DNA of 64,000 nt, taken from assembly GCF_900115775.1 (NCBI RefSeq), contig NZ_FOXS01000002.1, forward strand, positions 1,023,129 through 1,087,128, in the 5' to 3' direction. A program made the position numbers and the translations under genes. Under the pieces are notes generated by a model that was given only the letters and a program-made list of their open reading frames with translations, was not told the origin of the DNA and made no database searches. This DNA is from Hymenobacter arizonensis. Its GTDB lineage: Bacteria; Bacteroidota; Bacteroidia; Cytophagales; Hymenobacteraceae. Positions 18,965-27,078 of the stretch are shown one piece after another; positions within the stretch are counted from its first letter, which is position 1, and the number at the start of each line of letters is the position of its first letter.

Positions 18965-19180
18965 TCACGGCAAATTGGAGTCGGAGGGATTGGTTTGAGC
19001 AGTCCGGGACCGCCGCTGGTCGCGGTGTACGACGTAAGTGATGAGTAAAAGTGAGAGATAAGGCAGCGCGAACCCGATGCCAAACCAGCGCCAAAAGGAG
19101 CGTCCGTTTCCGTGAGCCATATAGCCCGTAATCATGGGCATGAACAGGATGGGGGTCAGCAGGACAATGACAAATTCCAT
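18965..19180 (-). CDS. Small integral membrane protein
   Basis: The 71-residue product begins at the ATG at 19180 (MEFVIVLLTPILFMPMITGY), which directly starts a membrane segment. The segment GRSFWRWFGIGFALPYLSLL forms a second helix and a basic tail follows. I do not recognise a family. It lies 14 bases after the 59-codon ORF at 19195-19374, and both may be controlled by the operator at 19379-19395. The longer frame to 19339 has an implausible N-terminus. Confidence 0.55.
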   Translation of the reverse strand: MEFVIVLLTPILFMPMITGYMAHGNGRSFWRWFGIGFALPYLSLLLITYVVHRDQRRSRTAQTNPSDSNLP

Positions 19181-19194
19181 AGGTGGAAGCGTGA

Positions 19195-19374
19195 TTATTG
19201 CACCCCTGCTGGGGTGGCTTGGGTCAAGAAACAATCGGATTTGGCCTGCAGCAGCGCGCAGTGCAACTGCTCGTTGGGCCCAGCCAGCGTCAGGGAAAGG
19301 GCGGCGGGCGGCCCCAGCGTCGCATGCCCACCCATCCAAAGCAGGAAGGCGGCCAATTTCCTTTTCTTATCCAT
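19195..19374 (-). CDS. Putative 59-residue secreted or membrane-associated small protein
   Basis: The ORF starts ATG at 19374 with a strongly basic MDKKRKLAAFLLWMGG segment followed by a hydrophobic stretch like a signal peptide, and has two cysteines in the remainder. Codon third positions are GC-rich, as in real genes of this genome. It starts five bases after a 17-bp sequence that is repeated upstream of the neighbouring tetR gene. There is no recognised family and coding status is unproven. Confidence 0.42.
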   Translation of the reverse strand: MDKKRKLAAFLLWMGGHATLGPPAALSLTLAGPNEQLHCALLQAKSDCFLTQATPAGVQ

Positions 19375-19378
19375 GCGA

Positions 19379-19395
19379 TTTAACTACTTGGTTAA
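19379..19395 (-). promoter_or_regulatory. Putative TetR operator, copy A
   Basis: TTTAACTACTTGGTTAA matches the sequence upstream of tetR in 16 of 17 positions and has TTAAC/GTTAA half-sites. On the minus strand a -7-like TTTTTTTG (19411-19404) lies eight bases upstream, the same geometry as at the tetR promoter. Confidence 0.55.
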
Positions 19396-19413
19396 CGGAC
19401 TAGCAAAAAAATA

Positions 19414-20022
19414 TCAGGCTCGAATGGCCCGGATAACAAATTCAGCCACTTCGGTTCGCCGGTGTTCCATCTCGCGTTTGAAGTCCTTGTCGCTTAGCCC
19501 CAACCCTACCTGAATAATGGGCTTGCCCAAGAAAGGAAAGATGACCAGTGACATGACATTCATGAACAGTTGCGCGGGGCTGATGGGATGAATTCGTCCC
19601 TGCGCCACGGCTTCTTCCACCTGGCGGCGGAACTTGTCGAGGTGGTTGCGCTCCTTCTCCACCACAGCCCGGAAGAAGAAGTGGGGGTTGCGGTTCACTT
19701 CGTTCACGATGAACAACGGCAGGAAGCTGTTGCGGCTCACGAAGGTGAGATAGGTATCGACCACGAGCCGGATTTTGTCAAACAACTCCATATCGGTGTC
19801 CAGCACAGCCATCACGCGCGGCAGTATCACCCCAATGGCCCGCTCGATAATCAGCGCCGAGAGCTTTTCCTTGCTGCGGAAGTAATAATGCAGCAGGGCT
19901 TTGTTGATGCCAGCGCGGTCGGCAATTTCCTGCATGCGCGCCCCGGCCAAACCCTTTTCCAGAAACACTGCTTGCGCGGCTTCCAGAATCAGTTCTTCGG
20001 TGGAGCGTTTTTGCAGGTCCAT
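19414..20022 (-). CDS. TetR/AcrR-family transcriptional regulator
   Basis: The 202-residue repressor has an N-terminal helix-turn-helix (ILEAAQAVFLEKG through INKALLHYYFRSKEKL, about residues 10-55) and a helical ligand-binding half. No efflux pump is adjacent, unlike many relatives. The promoter region contains the palindrome TTTAACTGCTTGGTTAA just after a -7-like box, consistent with autorepression. The same sequence recurs after the gene, in front of two small ORFs, which are therefore the best target candidates. The inducer is unknown. Confidence 0.9.
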   Translation of the reverse strand: MDLQKRSTEELILEAAQAVFLEKGLAGARMQEIADRAGINKALLHYYFRSKEKLSALIIERAIGVILPRVMAVLDTDMELFDKIRLVVDTYLTFVSRNSFLPLFIVNEVNRNPHFFFRAVVEKERNHLDKFRRQVEEAVAQGRIHPISPAQLFMNVMSLVIFPFLGKPIIQVGLGLSDKDFKREMEHRRTEVAEFVIRAIRA

Positions 20023-20033
20023 TGGCCAGGTAG

Positions 20034-20065
20034 TTTAACTGCTTGGTTAAATTTATGCAAAGATG
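20034..20065 (-). promoter_or_regulatory. tetR promoter with putative autoregulatory operator, copy B
   Basis: On the minus strand a CATCTTTG box (20065-20058, one base off TAnnTTTG) is followed after seven bases by the operator-like palindrome TTTAACTGCTTGGTTAA (20034-20050 on the plus strand). The operator would cover the transcription start. Confidence 0.55.
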
Positions 20066-20181
20066 CACTGAAAATTCAATACGACCAGCTGTTTAGCAAA
20101 ACGGGGAATTGTAAACATCAAACCTAATGGTCTCCCTAGGTTCATGGGCTGCATACTTAGCCCATAATTCCGCATAGCACA

Positions 20182-20240
20182 CACAAACGGGTTTCTGCCC
20201 AGTCGCTAGTGGAAAGCGGCTGGGCGGAAACCCGTTTGTG
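20182..20240. terminator. Long hairpin, probable transcript end
   Basis: The 13-bp outer arms CACAAACGGGTTT/AAACCCGTTTGTG and the inner GCCCAGTCGCT/AGCGGCTGGGC pair with one wobble. It lies 21 bases beyond the stop of the large gene at 20261 (-). No T-run follows, so it may act as a 3' stabiliser instead of an intrinsic terminator. Confidence 0.55.
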
Positions 20241-20260
20241 TTTCACCAATAAGTAACTAC

Positions 20261-23200
20261 TTACCTGGCGACAACTACCCGGTGATGAACCAGCTTGGTG
20301 GCGGTCATCAACCGAATGGTGTAGACGCCGCTTGGCAAATCGGCTGCTTGCAAGGCTGCCTCCTGCTCGGCACCGGCTTCTACCGTTCCGGAGAAAATCT
20401 GACGCACCAGGCGGCCTTGCATGTCGTAGAGGGTCACCGTGGCTGTGCCGGTTGTGCCAACCCTAAAGCGAATCGTGCTCTGGGCCGTGAGGGGGTTGGG
20501 AGCCGCCGTCAGGGTTACTGCGTCGGCGGCCAGGGCGTCGACAACGGGCTCTTGAGCAATTACAGCCGCTGAGGTCTTTGCAGCGGTGGTCGGTACGAAC
20601 GGCGACAGGCGGCTGCCGGGAATCGGGCCTTCCATGGTGCCGTTGGGCAGCTGCCAGGCCACGGCCAGGTGGTCGGCACCGGTCATCTCCTTGTGCAGCG
20701 CCTCAATGTAGTAGCGCTGCCCTTGCACCAGGGTGATGGGGGCAGACTTCTGGTCGGCGAACTTGTTCCACTCCCGGGGGGCGGTGCGGCCCGAGAGCAC
20801 CGCAATGCGGACTTTGTTGGCGGGCGCATCGTTGGTGCTCAGCCACAGCTCGCCTACTTCGTCGCCGGCAATCCAGAAGGTGTAGGCGCCGGTGGCGGGT
20901 GGGCAGAGGTAGCCCCGCACGCGGGCCCCGTAGTTGTCGCCCTTGTTGGTAGGCGTTTCGAACTGGGTCAGCTGGCTGGTGCTGGTTGGGGCGGTTTGGG
21001 TAGGAATATCCGAAACGTTACGTCCTTTTGCATTGCTCCACTCTTCCCGCAGGATGGTGCCAGTGGCCGAGCACACTGTAGGGGTTGGGGTCGGTGTGGG
21101 GGTAGGCGTGGGCGTGGGAGCCGGCGTCGGGGTCGGAGTAGTGGTGGCCGGAGCAGCGATTACGAAAACAGGCGTTTCGGTTACCTGCATGGCCAGTTGG
21201 CCGCCCTGCAGGGCTACCCGCTGCACCTGCATGGTGCGGCTGCCGTTGGTGGGGCGGTACACGTCGGCCTGCGTGGCGCTGCCCAGGTTCAGGGTATAAG
21301 AGGCGGTGCGGCCTTTTTCGTCCGGAACCACCAACATGTAGACGGACTGCCCGTTGAGCTCGTAGCGGTCCACGATGGGGTCGGCGTTGAGGGTTTCCAT
21401 GTAGGTGTGGGCACCCATTAGCCGGTTAACCTGGCTCAGGTACTGCGCGGCGGGGCGGGGCGACTTGTCGGAGTTGATGAGGCCCATTGAGTTGAACTTC
21501 GTGGCGCTGGTGGGATTGTCGTCGTAGAGCTGGTAGTGAAACACGCGCTCAACGCCCCAGCGGGCATAAGCCAGGGAGGTGCGCAGGGTCCAGTCGGCCT
21601 GCGTTTCCAGTACCGACCGCGTGCCCACGGCTACGGCTTTCAGGGGGCTGCCCTGGTTCAGGTCGTAGCCGGTTTCGGTAATCCATACCGGCATGCCGTT
21701 GGCGAACTCATTGGCCAGCTGCACGAAGGACTGGGCCACACGGCCGGCGTTCGATACTTCCGGGGCCGCGCCGCGGGCCGAGCCACCCTCCTGTGAGTTG
21801 CCGGTGTCGTTGGAGTACAAGTGGTAGTTGATGACATCCCAGCACAGGTTCACGCTGCCGTCGGCCTTGAGGCCGCGGAACTCCCGGCACCAGTCTATCA
21901 TGCCCTTCACGTAGTCGAAGTTGGCGCTGGCCAGGCCGGCCATTACCACCTGAATGGTGGGGTCAGCGTTTTTCACGCCCACGCCGGGGCCCATGGTGTT
22001 TTTGTGGCCGTCGTAGAACGCCGACAAGTGGGCGGCGTGCTCGCGGGCGGTCTGGTAGGCCTTGCGGCCGGCCCACCACTTGTCGCGCTCGTTGTCGCAC
22101 TCGATGTACTTAATCAGCCCCAGGCCCACTTTCACCTGGTTGATGGCGTCGCCCTGCCAGATGGGCGTGGTGTTCACGCTCAGCAGCGAGCGGTCGACGT
22201 TGGGGTTGGAGCCGTACCGGGCCGCCACTTGGAACGCCGCCTTGGCGTGCTGCACATAGGAAGCCGGGGCCAGGAAGCTCTGGCCGAAGCGCACGGGCAC
22301 GTTGTCGCCGGCCCGCTGGTCGAGCGGGTAGGTGGCCTGCAGCCATGGTGGCATGTCTTTCAGGCACACCAGCACTTCCACGCCTTCCTGCTTGAGGCGC
22401 TCGTACATGGCGTCGTAGTTCCAGCCGCCGCGGTGGGAGGGATTGAAAGTGTAGCCGCCTTCGGTCCACTCTATCTTTTCCCAGTCGAGGTAGTGGCGGA
22501 TGCCCGCAAAGTTCTTCATGGCCCGCAGGCGGGCGGTGTCTACCACCGAAGGCTTGTTGGGGTCTTCCAGGTCCCACTCAAAGGCGTTCACGCCCATGGA
22601 TTGCCGCAGCTTGATTTGTTTTTGCGCCGCCAGCGTGGCCGGGCTCGGCATTGGGGCCGGCGCGGGGGCCGTCAAGGTCCCGTACAGCTCCATTTCGGTG
22701 GGGTACCCGCCCGCCGAAGACGTGATAACCAAGTAGCGGGCGTTGCTGACCACGTTGTCGAGGCGGAACGTGGTGGGCCGGCTGGGGTAAGGGCCTACCC
22801 ACTGCATGTACTGCTCGCCGGTGAAGGTGGCCACTGGCACGCGCTGCCAGGTGTCGGTGATGACCGACAGGGTCATGGGTGCGTTGGCGAAGCTACCGCT
22901 GCCGTCGTAAAGCTTCACGCTTTCGATGCTGATGGCCTCGCCGGCCTTCAGGGGGTAATAAGAATCAAAGGTTGGGATGATTTTGCCCCAGCCCGTGGTA
23001 ATGTTTACACTGGTCACGCCATCGAAAAGTTGCGTGATTCCATCGGGCGAGTTCGTGAGCTGGTACCAACGCTTGGGGTCGAGAGCGATTTTGCCGGCAG
23101 TGGACGGAGTAGTGGTAGGTGTAGTAGGCAAGGGGGCAGCCTTCACAGTCAGCGGCTGGGCCACGTCGGTGGCGGGCAGGTAGGCGGCGCTACCGGCCTG

Positions 23201-23902
23201 CGAAGCCGTGATGGTAACAGTGCCGGCAGCAAGGGCTGTGGCCAGCCAGCGGCCGCTGGCATTCGAAACCGACACCAGCGCCGGGTTGGAAGAAGCAAAA
23301 GTTATGGGCGTAACGCCGTTGGTGCTGGTGGCCACCAGCTCGGATGGTGTGTCGCCAACCGTCTTGGTAGCCAAGGCAGGGAAGCTGATAACCGACTGGG
23401 AAAGAGAGGGGCTGGCGAGAGCCGTGCCAAAAACCTGGACCTTTTGCGGCAGGTTGTTGCCGTATTTCCGAACAATGATGGCGTCGGCAGTAACGGCAGG
23501 GCTCACGGCGATATTCACCCACTGCATGTAAGCTTCGCCGGTGAAGGTGCCCAGCAGCGTGCGCTGGCTGCCGTTCTGCGCGTAGATGTAGGCCGGCGAA
23601 CTGGCAAAGGAACCTTCGTGGTCGTAGAGCGAGATGCGGCTAACGCTGGTTTGAGCACTCAGGGCCAGCGTAACGTCGACGTACTGCAGGTTGATGGAGG
23701 CCCATTGGGGCTGCACCAGCTTGGTCAGGTCGTCGTTCAGCCACGGCGAGTAATCCTGGCCTGTGTTGAGGCTGGGCACTATGGAAACGACGGTAGCTCG
23801 GGTTGCCGTCTGCGCGAAAGCCGGCTGCCCCGCAGTTGCCAATACGAGGCAATAGCAGATTAAGTGCCTCAGCCAAGTAAATGATTGGTAGATTCTTGTC
23901 AT
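20261..23902 (-). CDS. Very large exported glycoside-hydrolase-like protein with PA14 and T9SS domains
   Basis: The 1213-residue protein starts with a signal peptide (about 1-31). It then shows a discoidin-like domain (35-160), a bacterial Ig-like domain (170-255), a second discoidin-like domain (275-415) and a TIM-barrel-like catalytic region (440-800) of the GH39/clan A style. The proposed acid/base is E605 in IECDNERD and the nucleophile E743 in WITETGYD. A Thr-Pro linker (about 920-945), a PA14-like domain (950-1100) and a C-terminal T9SS sorting domain follow. The two discoidin-like domains share the phrase FTGExYMQWV, so one is probably a duplication of the other. Substrate is unknown; a cell-surface polysaccharide is likely. 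The family assignment is by motif only. Confidence 0.8.
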   Translation of the reverse strand: MTRIYQSFTWLRHLICYCLVLATAGQPAFAQTATRATVVSIVPSLNTGQDYSPWLNDDLTKLVQPQWASINLQYVDVTLALSAQTSVSRISLYDHEGSFASSPAYIYAQNGSQRTLLGTFTGEAYMQWVNIAVSPAVTADAIIVRKYGNNLPQKVQVFGTALASPSLSQSVISFPALATKTVGDTPSELVATSTNGVTPITFASSNPALVSVSNASGRWLATALAAGTVTITASQAGSAAYLPATDVAQPLTVKAAPLPTTPTTTPSTAGKIALDPKRWYQLTNSPDGITQLFDGVTSVNITTGWGKIIPTFDSYYPLKAGEAISIESVKLYDGSGSFANAPMTLSVITDTWQRVPVATFTGEQYMQWVGPYPSRPTTFRLDNVVSNARYLVITSSAGGYPTEMELYGTLTAPAPAPMPSPATLAAQKQIKLRQSMGVNAFEWDLEDPNKPSVVDTARLRAMKNFAGIRHYLDWEKIEWTEGGYTFNPSHRGGWNYDAMYERLKQEGVEVLVCLKDMPPWLQATYPLDQRAGDNVPVRFGQSFLAPASYVQHAKAAFQVAARYGSNPNVDRSLLSVNTTPIWQGDAINQVKVGLGLIKYIECDNERDKWWAGRKAYQTAREHAAHLSAFYDGHKNTMGPGVGVKNADPTIQVVMAGLASANFDYVKGMIDWCREFRGLKADGSVNLCWDVINYHLYSNDTGNSQEGGSARGAAPEVSNAGRVAQSFVQLANEFANGMPVWITETGYDLNQGSPLKAVAVGTRSVLETQADWTLRTSLAYARWGVERVFHYQLYDDNPTSATKFNSMGLINSDKSPRPAAQYLSQVNRLMGAHTYMETLNADPIVDRYELNGQSVYMLVVPDEKGRTASYTLNLGSATQADVYRPTNGSRTMQVQRVALQGGQLAMQVTETPVFVIAAPATTTPTPTPAPTPTPTPTPTPTPTVCSATGTILREEWSNAKGRNVSDIPTQTAPTSTSQLTQFETPTNKGDNYGARVRGYLCPPATGAYTFWIAGDEVGELWLSTNDAPANKVRIAVLSGRTAPREWNKFADQKSAPITLVQGQRYYIEALHKEMTGADHLAVAWQLPNGTMEGPIPGSRLSPFVPTTAAKTSAAVIAQEPVVDALAADAVTLTAAPNPLTAQSTIRFRVGTTGTATVTLYDMQGRLVRQIFSGTVEAGAEQEAALQAADLPSGVYTIRLMTATKLVHHRVVVAR

Positions 23903-24813
23903 AACAATTCGGGTTGATTAGAGCGGTTAGAGCGAACTGGTTGATGGGTCTGCTTCGTCTCGATTTGAAAGCTAAAGCAGGTGAATAAGTGCTGTTGACT
24001 TGTTGGATATAATTTGACTATTTCCAATTTCAGCGTAATTGTGAAATTGTCTTTTATATATAAGCCAAATCCGACTAACAGCACGGATGTGTATTGTCTA
24101 GGGCATTATTTAACTTGTAAAAAGACAAATTGACATGCTCTGAGTGGAGGATGGAAGAGCATTGGTCACGCTAAATAATAAAGTGTATTCTGAATATTTT
24201 GCCTCTAAATTACAGCTTAAAAAGGATATAAAAAGAATTTCTGAAAAAAATGTGACCAATTTTTCGAAAAACTTCTTTTGCGGTCTAATTGATATGTCGG
24301 ATAGTGACAAGAATTCAACTTTGATAATTATTAAATTGAGTTTTATGAAATGGCTCATTAAGTATCTGTTTCATTTTCGTCATTCTTAATTAAAATATTA
24401 CTTTAGTAATACAGAACGCCAAGGAGATTGTAATTTTAGTGTTCCCGCGTCTTAAAAGTGCTGCTCGCTGGCAGGGATGGCAGCAGCCAGCAGCCATGTC
24501 TTATTTCATCCAGACGGTGCAGCGTAAGAAGGTGTAAGGCTGCCCGCGCGTAGGGCAGAAATGGGCCTTGGCGCCCTGGTATTGACTCAGCTTGTTGTAT
24601 AGCTGATAGCGCAAGCAAGAGCATCACTTGGTCGGCTGAAGAAGGGGAGAAGCTTAAGCAGCGATAGAAACCTACATGCCAGGCGTGGGCGAGCCTCCAA
24701 CAATGATTCGCGGCCAGATAATGGGGGGGGGGCGGTTGGCCGCTGTTTGCTTAGCATGGCAACCGAAGCAAGCACCGAGCGCAGGAGGAACTGATGCTTT
24801 GCGCCGCAGAAAC
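23903..24813. other. AT-rich, largely gene-free island
   Basis: About 910 bases lack a convincing gene. From roughly 24000 to 24430 the DNA is strikingly AT-rich compared with the rest of the window. It contains two overlapping open frames of 81 and 82 codons on opposite strands (24144-24389 + and 24110-24358 -), neither with a recognised motif. The right part returns to normal composition and includes a run of ten G residues at 24723-24732. The left end must hold the promoter of the large gene at 23902. Confidence 0.6.
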
Positions 24814-24860
24814 AAAAAAGCCTGCCAGCAAGCGCACTCATAGGCGCTTGCTGACAGGCT
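24814..24860 (-). terminator. Rho-independent terminator of the omega-amidase gene
   Basis: On the minus strand the stem AGCCTGTCAGCAAGCGC/GCGCTTGCTGGCAGGCT is followed by TTTTTT. It begins 23 bases after the stop codon at 24883. Confidence 0.9.
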
Positions 24861-24882
24861 GAAACGTGGAGGGTTGTTAAAA

Positions 24883-25668
24883 CTAGGGCGCCGTTAATTC
24901 AAAAGCGTCGCCGTCGTTCAAGGCGGTGAACTTGGTTCGAAACTCCTCCAGCTCGTCGCGACGCAGGGTGTGGGTAAACACACCGGCTTGGTCGTGGGCT
25001 TCTAAGAGGTAGTTGCCACGGGCGTCAATCAGGGCGGAGTCGCCGGCGTAGTCGTGGGCCAGGGCATCGCGCCCAATGCGGTTTACGCCCAGGGCGCAGG
25101 CTACGTTCTCAATGGCGCGGGCGCGGAGCAGGGTCATCCAGGCGGTGCGGCGTACGGCGGGCCAATTGGCTACGTACAGAAGCAAGTCGTAGGGCTCGGT
25201 GGCCTGGTTGCGGCTCCAAACGGGGAAGCGGAGGTCGTAGCACACCAGCGGACAGATGCGCCAGCCGCGCCACTCCTCTACTAAGCGAGTGCGGCCGGGC
25301 GTGTACACGTGCTGCTCGCCGGCCAGCGTGAAGAGGTGGCGCTTGTCGTAGCTGCGGAGGCTGCCGTCGGGCCGCACCCACAGCAGGCGGTTGTGGTAGG
25401 CGCCGTTTTCCTGAATAATGACGCTGCCGGTGACCACGGCGTTGAGGGCGGCGGCCCGCTCACGCAGCCAGGCCACCGTGGGGCCGTCCATGGTCTCAGC
25501 CTGCGCGGCGGCTTCCATGCTAAAGCCGGTGGTGAACATTTCGGGCAGCACCACGAGGTCGGTGGGCGTGGTGAGCTGGGCGAGGTGCTGCTCCATGGCC
25601 GCGCGGTTGGCAGTGGCATCGTGCCAGTGCAGCTCGGTCTGAACAAACGAAACGGTGAGGTTAGACAT
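24883..25668 (-). CDS. Omega-amidase, nitrilase superfamily (YafV/Nit2-like)
   Basis: The 261-residue protein has the nitrilase triad: E43 in VLPEMFTTGF, K109 in YDKRHLF and C143 in LVCYDLRFP. This pattern and length fit YafV/Nit2 omega-amidases, which hydrolyse alpha-ketoglutaramate and related 2-oxo amides. The gene lies 31 bases after a methionine/glutamine transaminase-type gene. Together they can form the glutamine transaminase/omega-amidase route that makes transamination with glutamine irreversible, often in methionine salvage. Confidence 0.9.
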   Translation of the reverse strand: MSNLTVSFVQTELHWHDATANRAAMEQHLAQLTTPTDLVVLPEMFTTGFSMEAAAQAETMDGPTVAWLRERAAALNAVVTGSVIIQENGAYHNRLLWVRPDGSLRSYDKRHLFTLAGEQHVYTPGRTRLVEEWRGWRICPLVCYDLRFPVWSRNQATEPYDLLLYVANWPAVRRTAWMTLLRARAIENVACALGVNRIGRDALAHDYAGDSALIDARGNYLLEAHDQAGVFTHTLRRDELEEFRTKFTALNDGDAFELTAP

Positions 25669-25699
25669 GCTTTAGAGAATAATTGGCATCCTGCGCTGC

Positions 25700-26851
25700 C
25701 TACCGCAGGCGGCTGGCGGCTTCAATGAGCGTGGCCTCCTGCTTGGCAAAGCAAAACCGAATCAGGCCATCGTCAAACCCATCGTGGTAAAACGCGGATA
25801 CTGGCACCACGGCCACGCCTTTGTCGCGGGCCAGGTACTGGGCGAAGGCTAGGTCGGTAGCCGGGGAAAGGGCGTTGTAGCGAGCCAGCTGGAAGTAGCC
25901 ACCGGGCACGGGCAGCAAGTCCCAGCCTGCCCCCGCCAGCAAATCGCGAAAGGCGTCGCGCTTCTGCTGATAAAAGCCGGCCAGGCCGCGGGCGTGCGCG
26001 TCCGAGGTGTCGGCGGCGAGCACGTCGGCCAGGGCGTGCTGGGTGGGGGTGCTCACGGCAAAGGTCAGGAACTGGTGCACGCGCCGCACTTCGGTGGTGA
26101 GGGCGGGGGGCGCTATGCAGTAGCCCACCTTCCAACCGGTGGCGTGGTAGGTTTTGCCGAAAGAGGACAGCACGAAGCTGCGCTCGCGCAGCTCCGGGTG
26201 CTGGCGGGCGCTCATGCGCGGAGTGTCGTCGAACACAAGGTGCTCGTACACCTCGTCGCTGAGCACGAGGGCATCGGTGCCGGCCAGCAGGCGGGCCAGC
26301 TCGTGCCAGTCCTCGGCGGTGAAAACGGCTCCGCTGGGGTTGTGGGGCGTGTTCACCATCACAAGGCGCGTGCGGGGCGACACCACCCGGCGCACGGCGT
26401 CCCAGTCGGGCCTGAAGTCGGGGGCGGGTAGGCGAACGTAGCGCGGCACGCCGCCCTGCAGCCGAATGGCGGGGCCGTAAAGGTCATAAGCCGGCTCAAA
26501 CACCACCACTTCATCGCCGGGGCGCACCACGGCCGCCAGCACCGCATACAGGGCCTCAGTGGCACCCGCCGTGACGGTGATTTCCGTGGCAGGGTCGGGC
26601 GCCGGTGCGTTGGTGTGCAGGCGGGCTACCTGGGCAGCAATGGCTTCGCGCAGCCGCGGCAGGCCGGGCATGGGCGCGTATTGGTGGTGGCCGGGCGTGA
26701 GGGCGTGGCGGGCCAGGGCTTCCAGCAGCTCCTGCGGCGGGTCGTAGTCAGGAAATCCCTGCGCCAGGTTGATGGCTCCCGTTTCCTGGGCCAACAAGGT
26801 CATTTGCGTGAAGATGCTGACGCCAACGTCGGGAAGCTTGGAATGGAGCAC
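25700..26851 (-). CDS. PLP-dependent aminotransferase, methionine/glutamine transaminase type (YbdL-like)
   Basis: The 383-residue fold-type I aminotransferase has NPSG at 171-174, D199 and Y202 contacting the cofactor, and the Schiff-base lysine K233 in SSFGKTYHATGWK. The N-terminal SIFTQMTLLAQETGAINLAQ segment and the GHHQYAPMPG segment match YbdL and glutamine transaminase K. Its likely reaction is transamination of methionine or 4-methylthio-2-oxobutyrate with glutamine. It is cotranscribed with the omega-amidase. A nested palindromic element separates it from the upstream kinase gene. Confidence 0.88.
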   Translation of the reverse strand: MLHSKLPDVGVSIFTQMTLLAQETGAINLAQGFPDYDPPQELLEALARHALTPGHHQYAPMPGLPRLREAIAAQVARLHTNAPAPDPATEITVTAGATEALYAVLAAVVRPGDEVVVFEPAYDLYGPAIRLQGGVPRYVRLPAPDFRPDWDAVRRVVSPRTRLVMVNTPHNPSGAVFTAEDWHELARLLAGTDALVLSDEVYEHLVFDDTPRMSARQHPELRERSFVLSSFGKTYHATGWKVGYCIAPPALTTEVRRVHQFLTFAVSTPTQHALADVLAADTSDAHARGLAGFYQQKRDAFRDLLAGAGWDLLPVPGGYFQLARYNALSPATDLAFAQYLARDKGVAVVPVSAFYHDGFDDGLIRFCFAKQEATLIEAASRLR

Positions 26852-26888
26852 AGGGGTGGGGATGAGGGATGTATGAAGGCGAAAGAAC

Positions 26889-27075
26889 GGTCAAACTCCC
26901 CTCCTTACCAAGGAGGGTATGTTTCAGTGAAGCTGAAACGGGGGTGGTAGTGGCGTTGCACGATGGTGGAACGACTTATAGGAGCATCGTTCTCACATCG
27001 TTCAACGAGGTCAACCACCCCCGTTGTCGCTGCGCGACAACATCCCCTCCTCAGCTGAGGAGGGGAGTTTGGCCG
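26889..27075. repeat. Nested palindromic element, CAAACTCCCCTCC family, copy 2
   Basis: The same layers as copy 1 occur: GTCAAACTCCCCTCCTT arms, small hairpins of new sequence (GTTTCAG/CTGAAAC and GTTGTCGC/GCGACAAC), GGGGTGGT arms, CGTTGCACGAT/ATCGTTCAACG, and GAACGA/TCGTTC. It ends three bases before the stop codon of the PAS kinase gene, exactly as copy 1 does for murF. Confidence 0.92.
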
Positions 27076-27078
27076 GGC

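Noticed and set aside
21063..21145. Short tandem repeat resembling a CRISPR or satellite
   Set aside because: It is the coding sequence of a Thr-Pro linker in the large exported protein. No spacers or cas genes exist in the window.
21821..23863. A 680-codon open frame on the plus strand
   Set aside because: It lies antisense to the large glycosidase-like gene, has no domain, and is explained by GC-rich codon bias in the real gene.
24144..24389. 81-codon ORF in the AT-rich island
   Set aside because: An 82-codon frame overlaps it on the other strand and neither shows a family motif. AT-rich DNA gives long open frames by chance only rarely, so I mention it but do not call it a gene.
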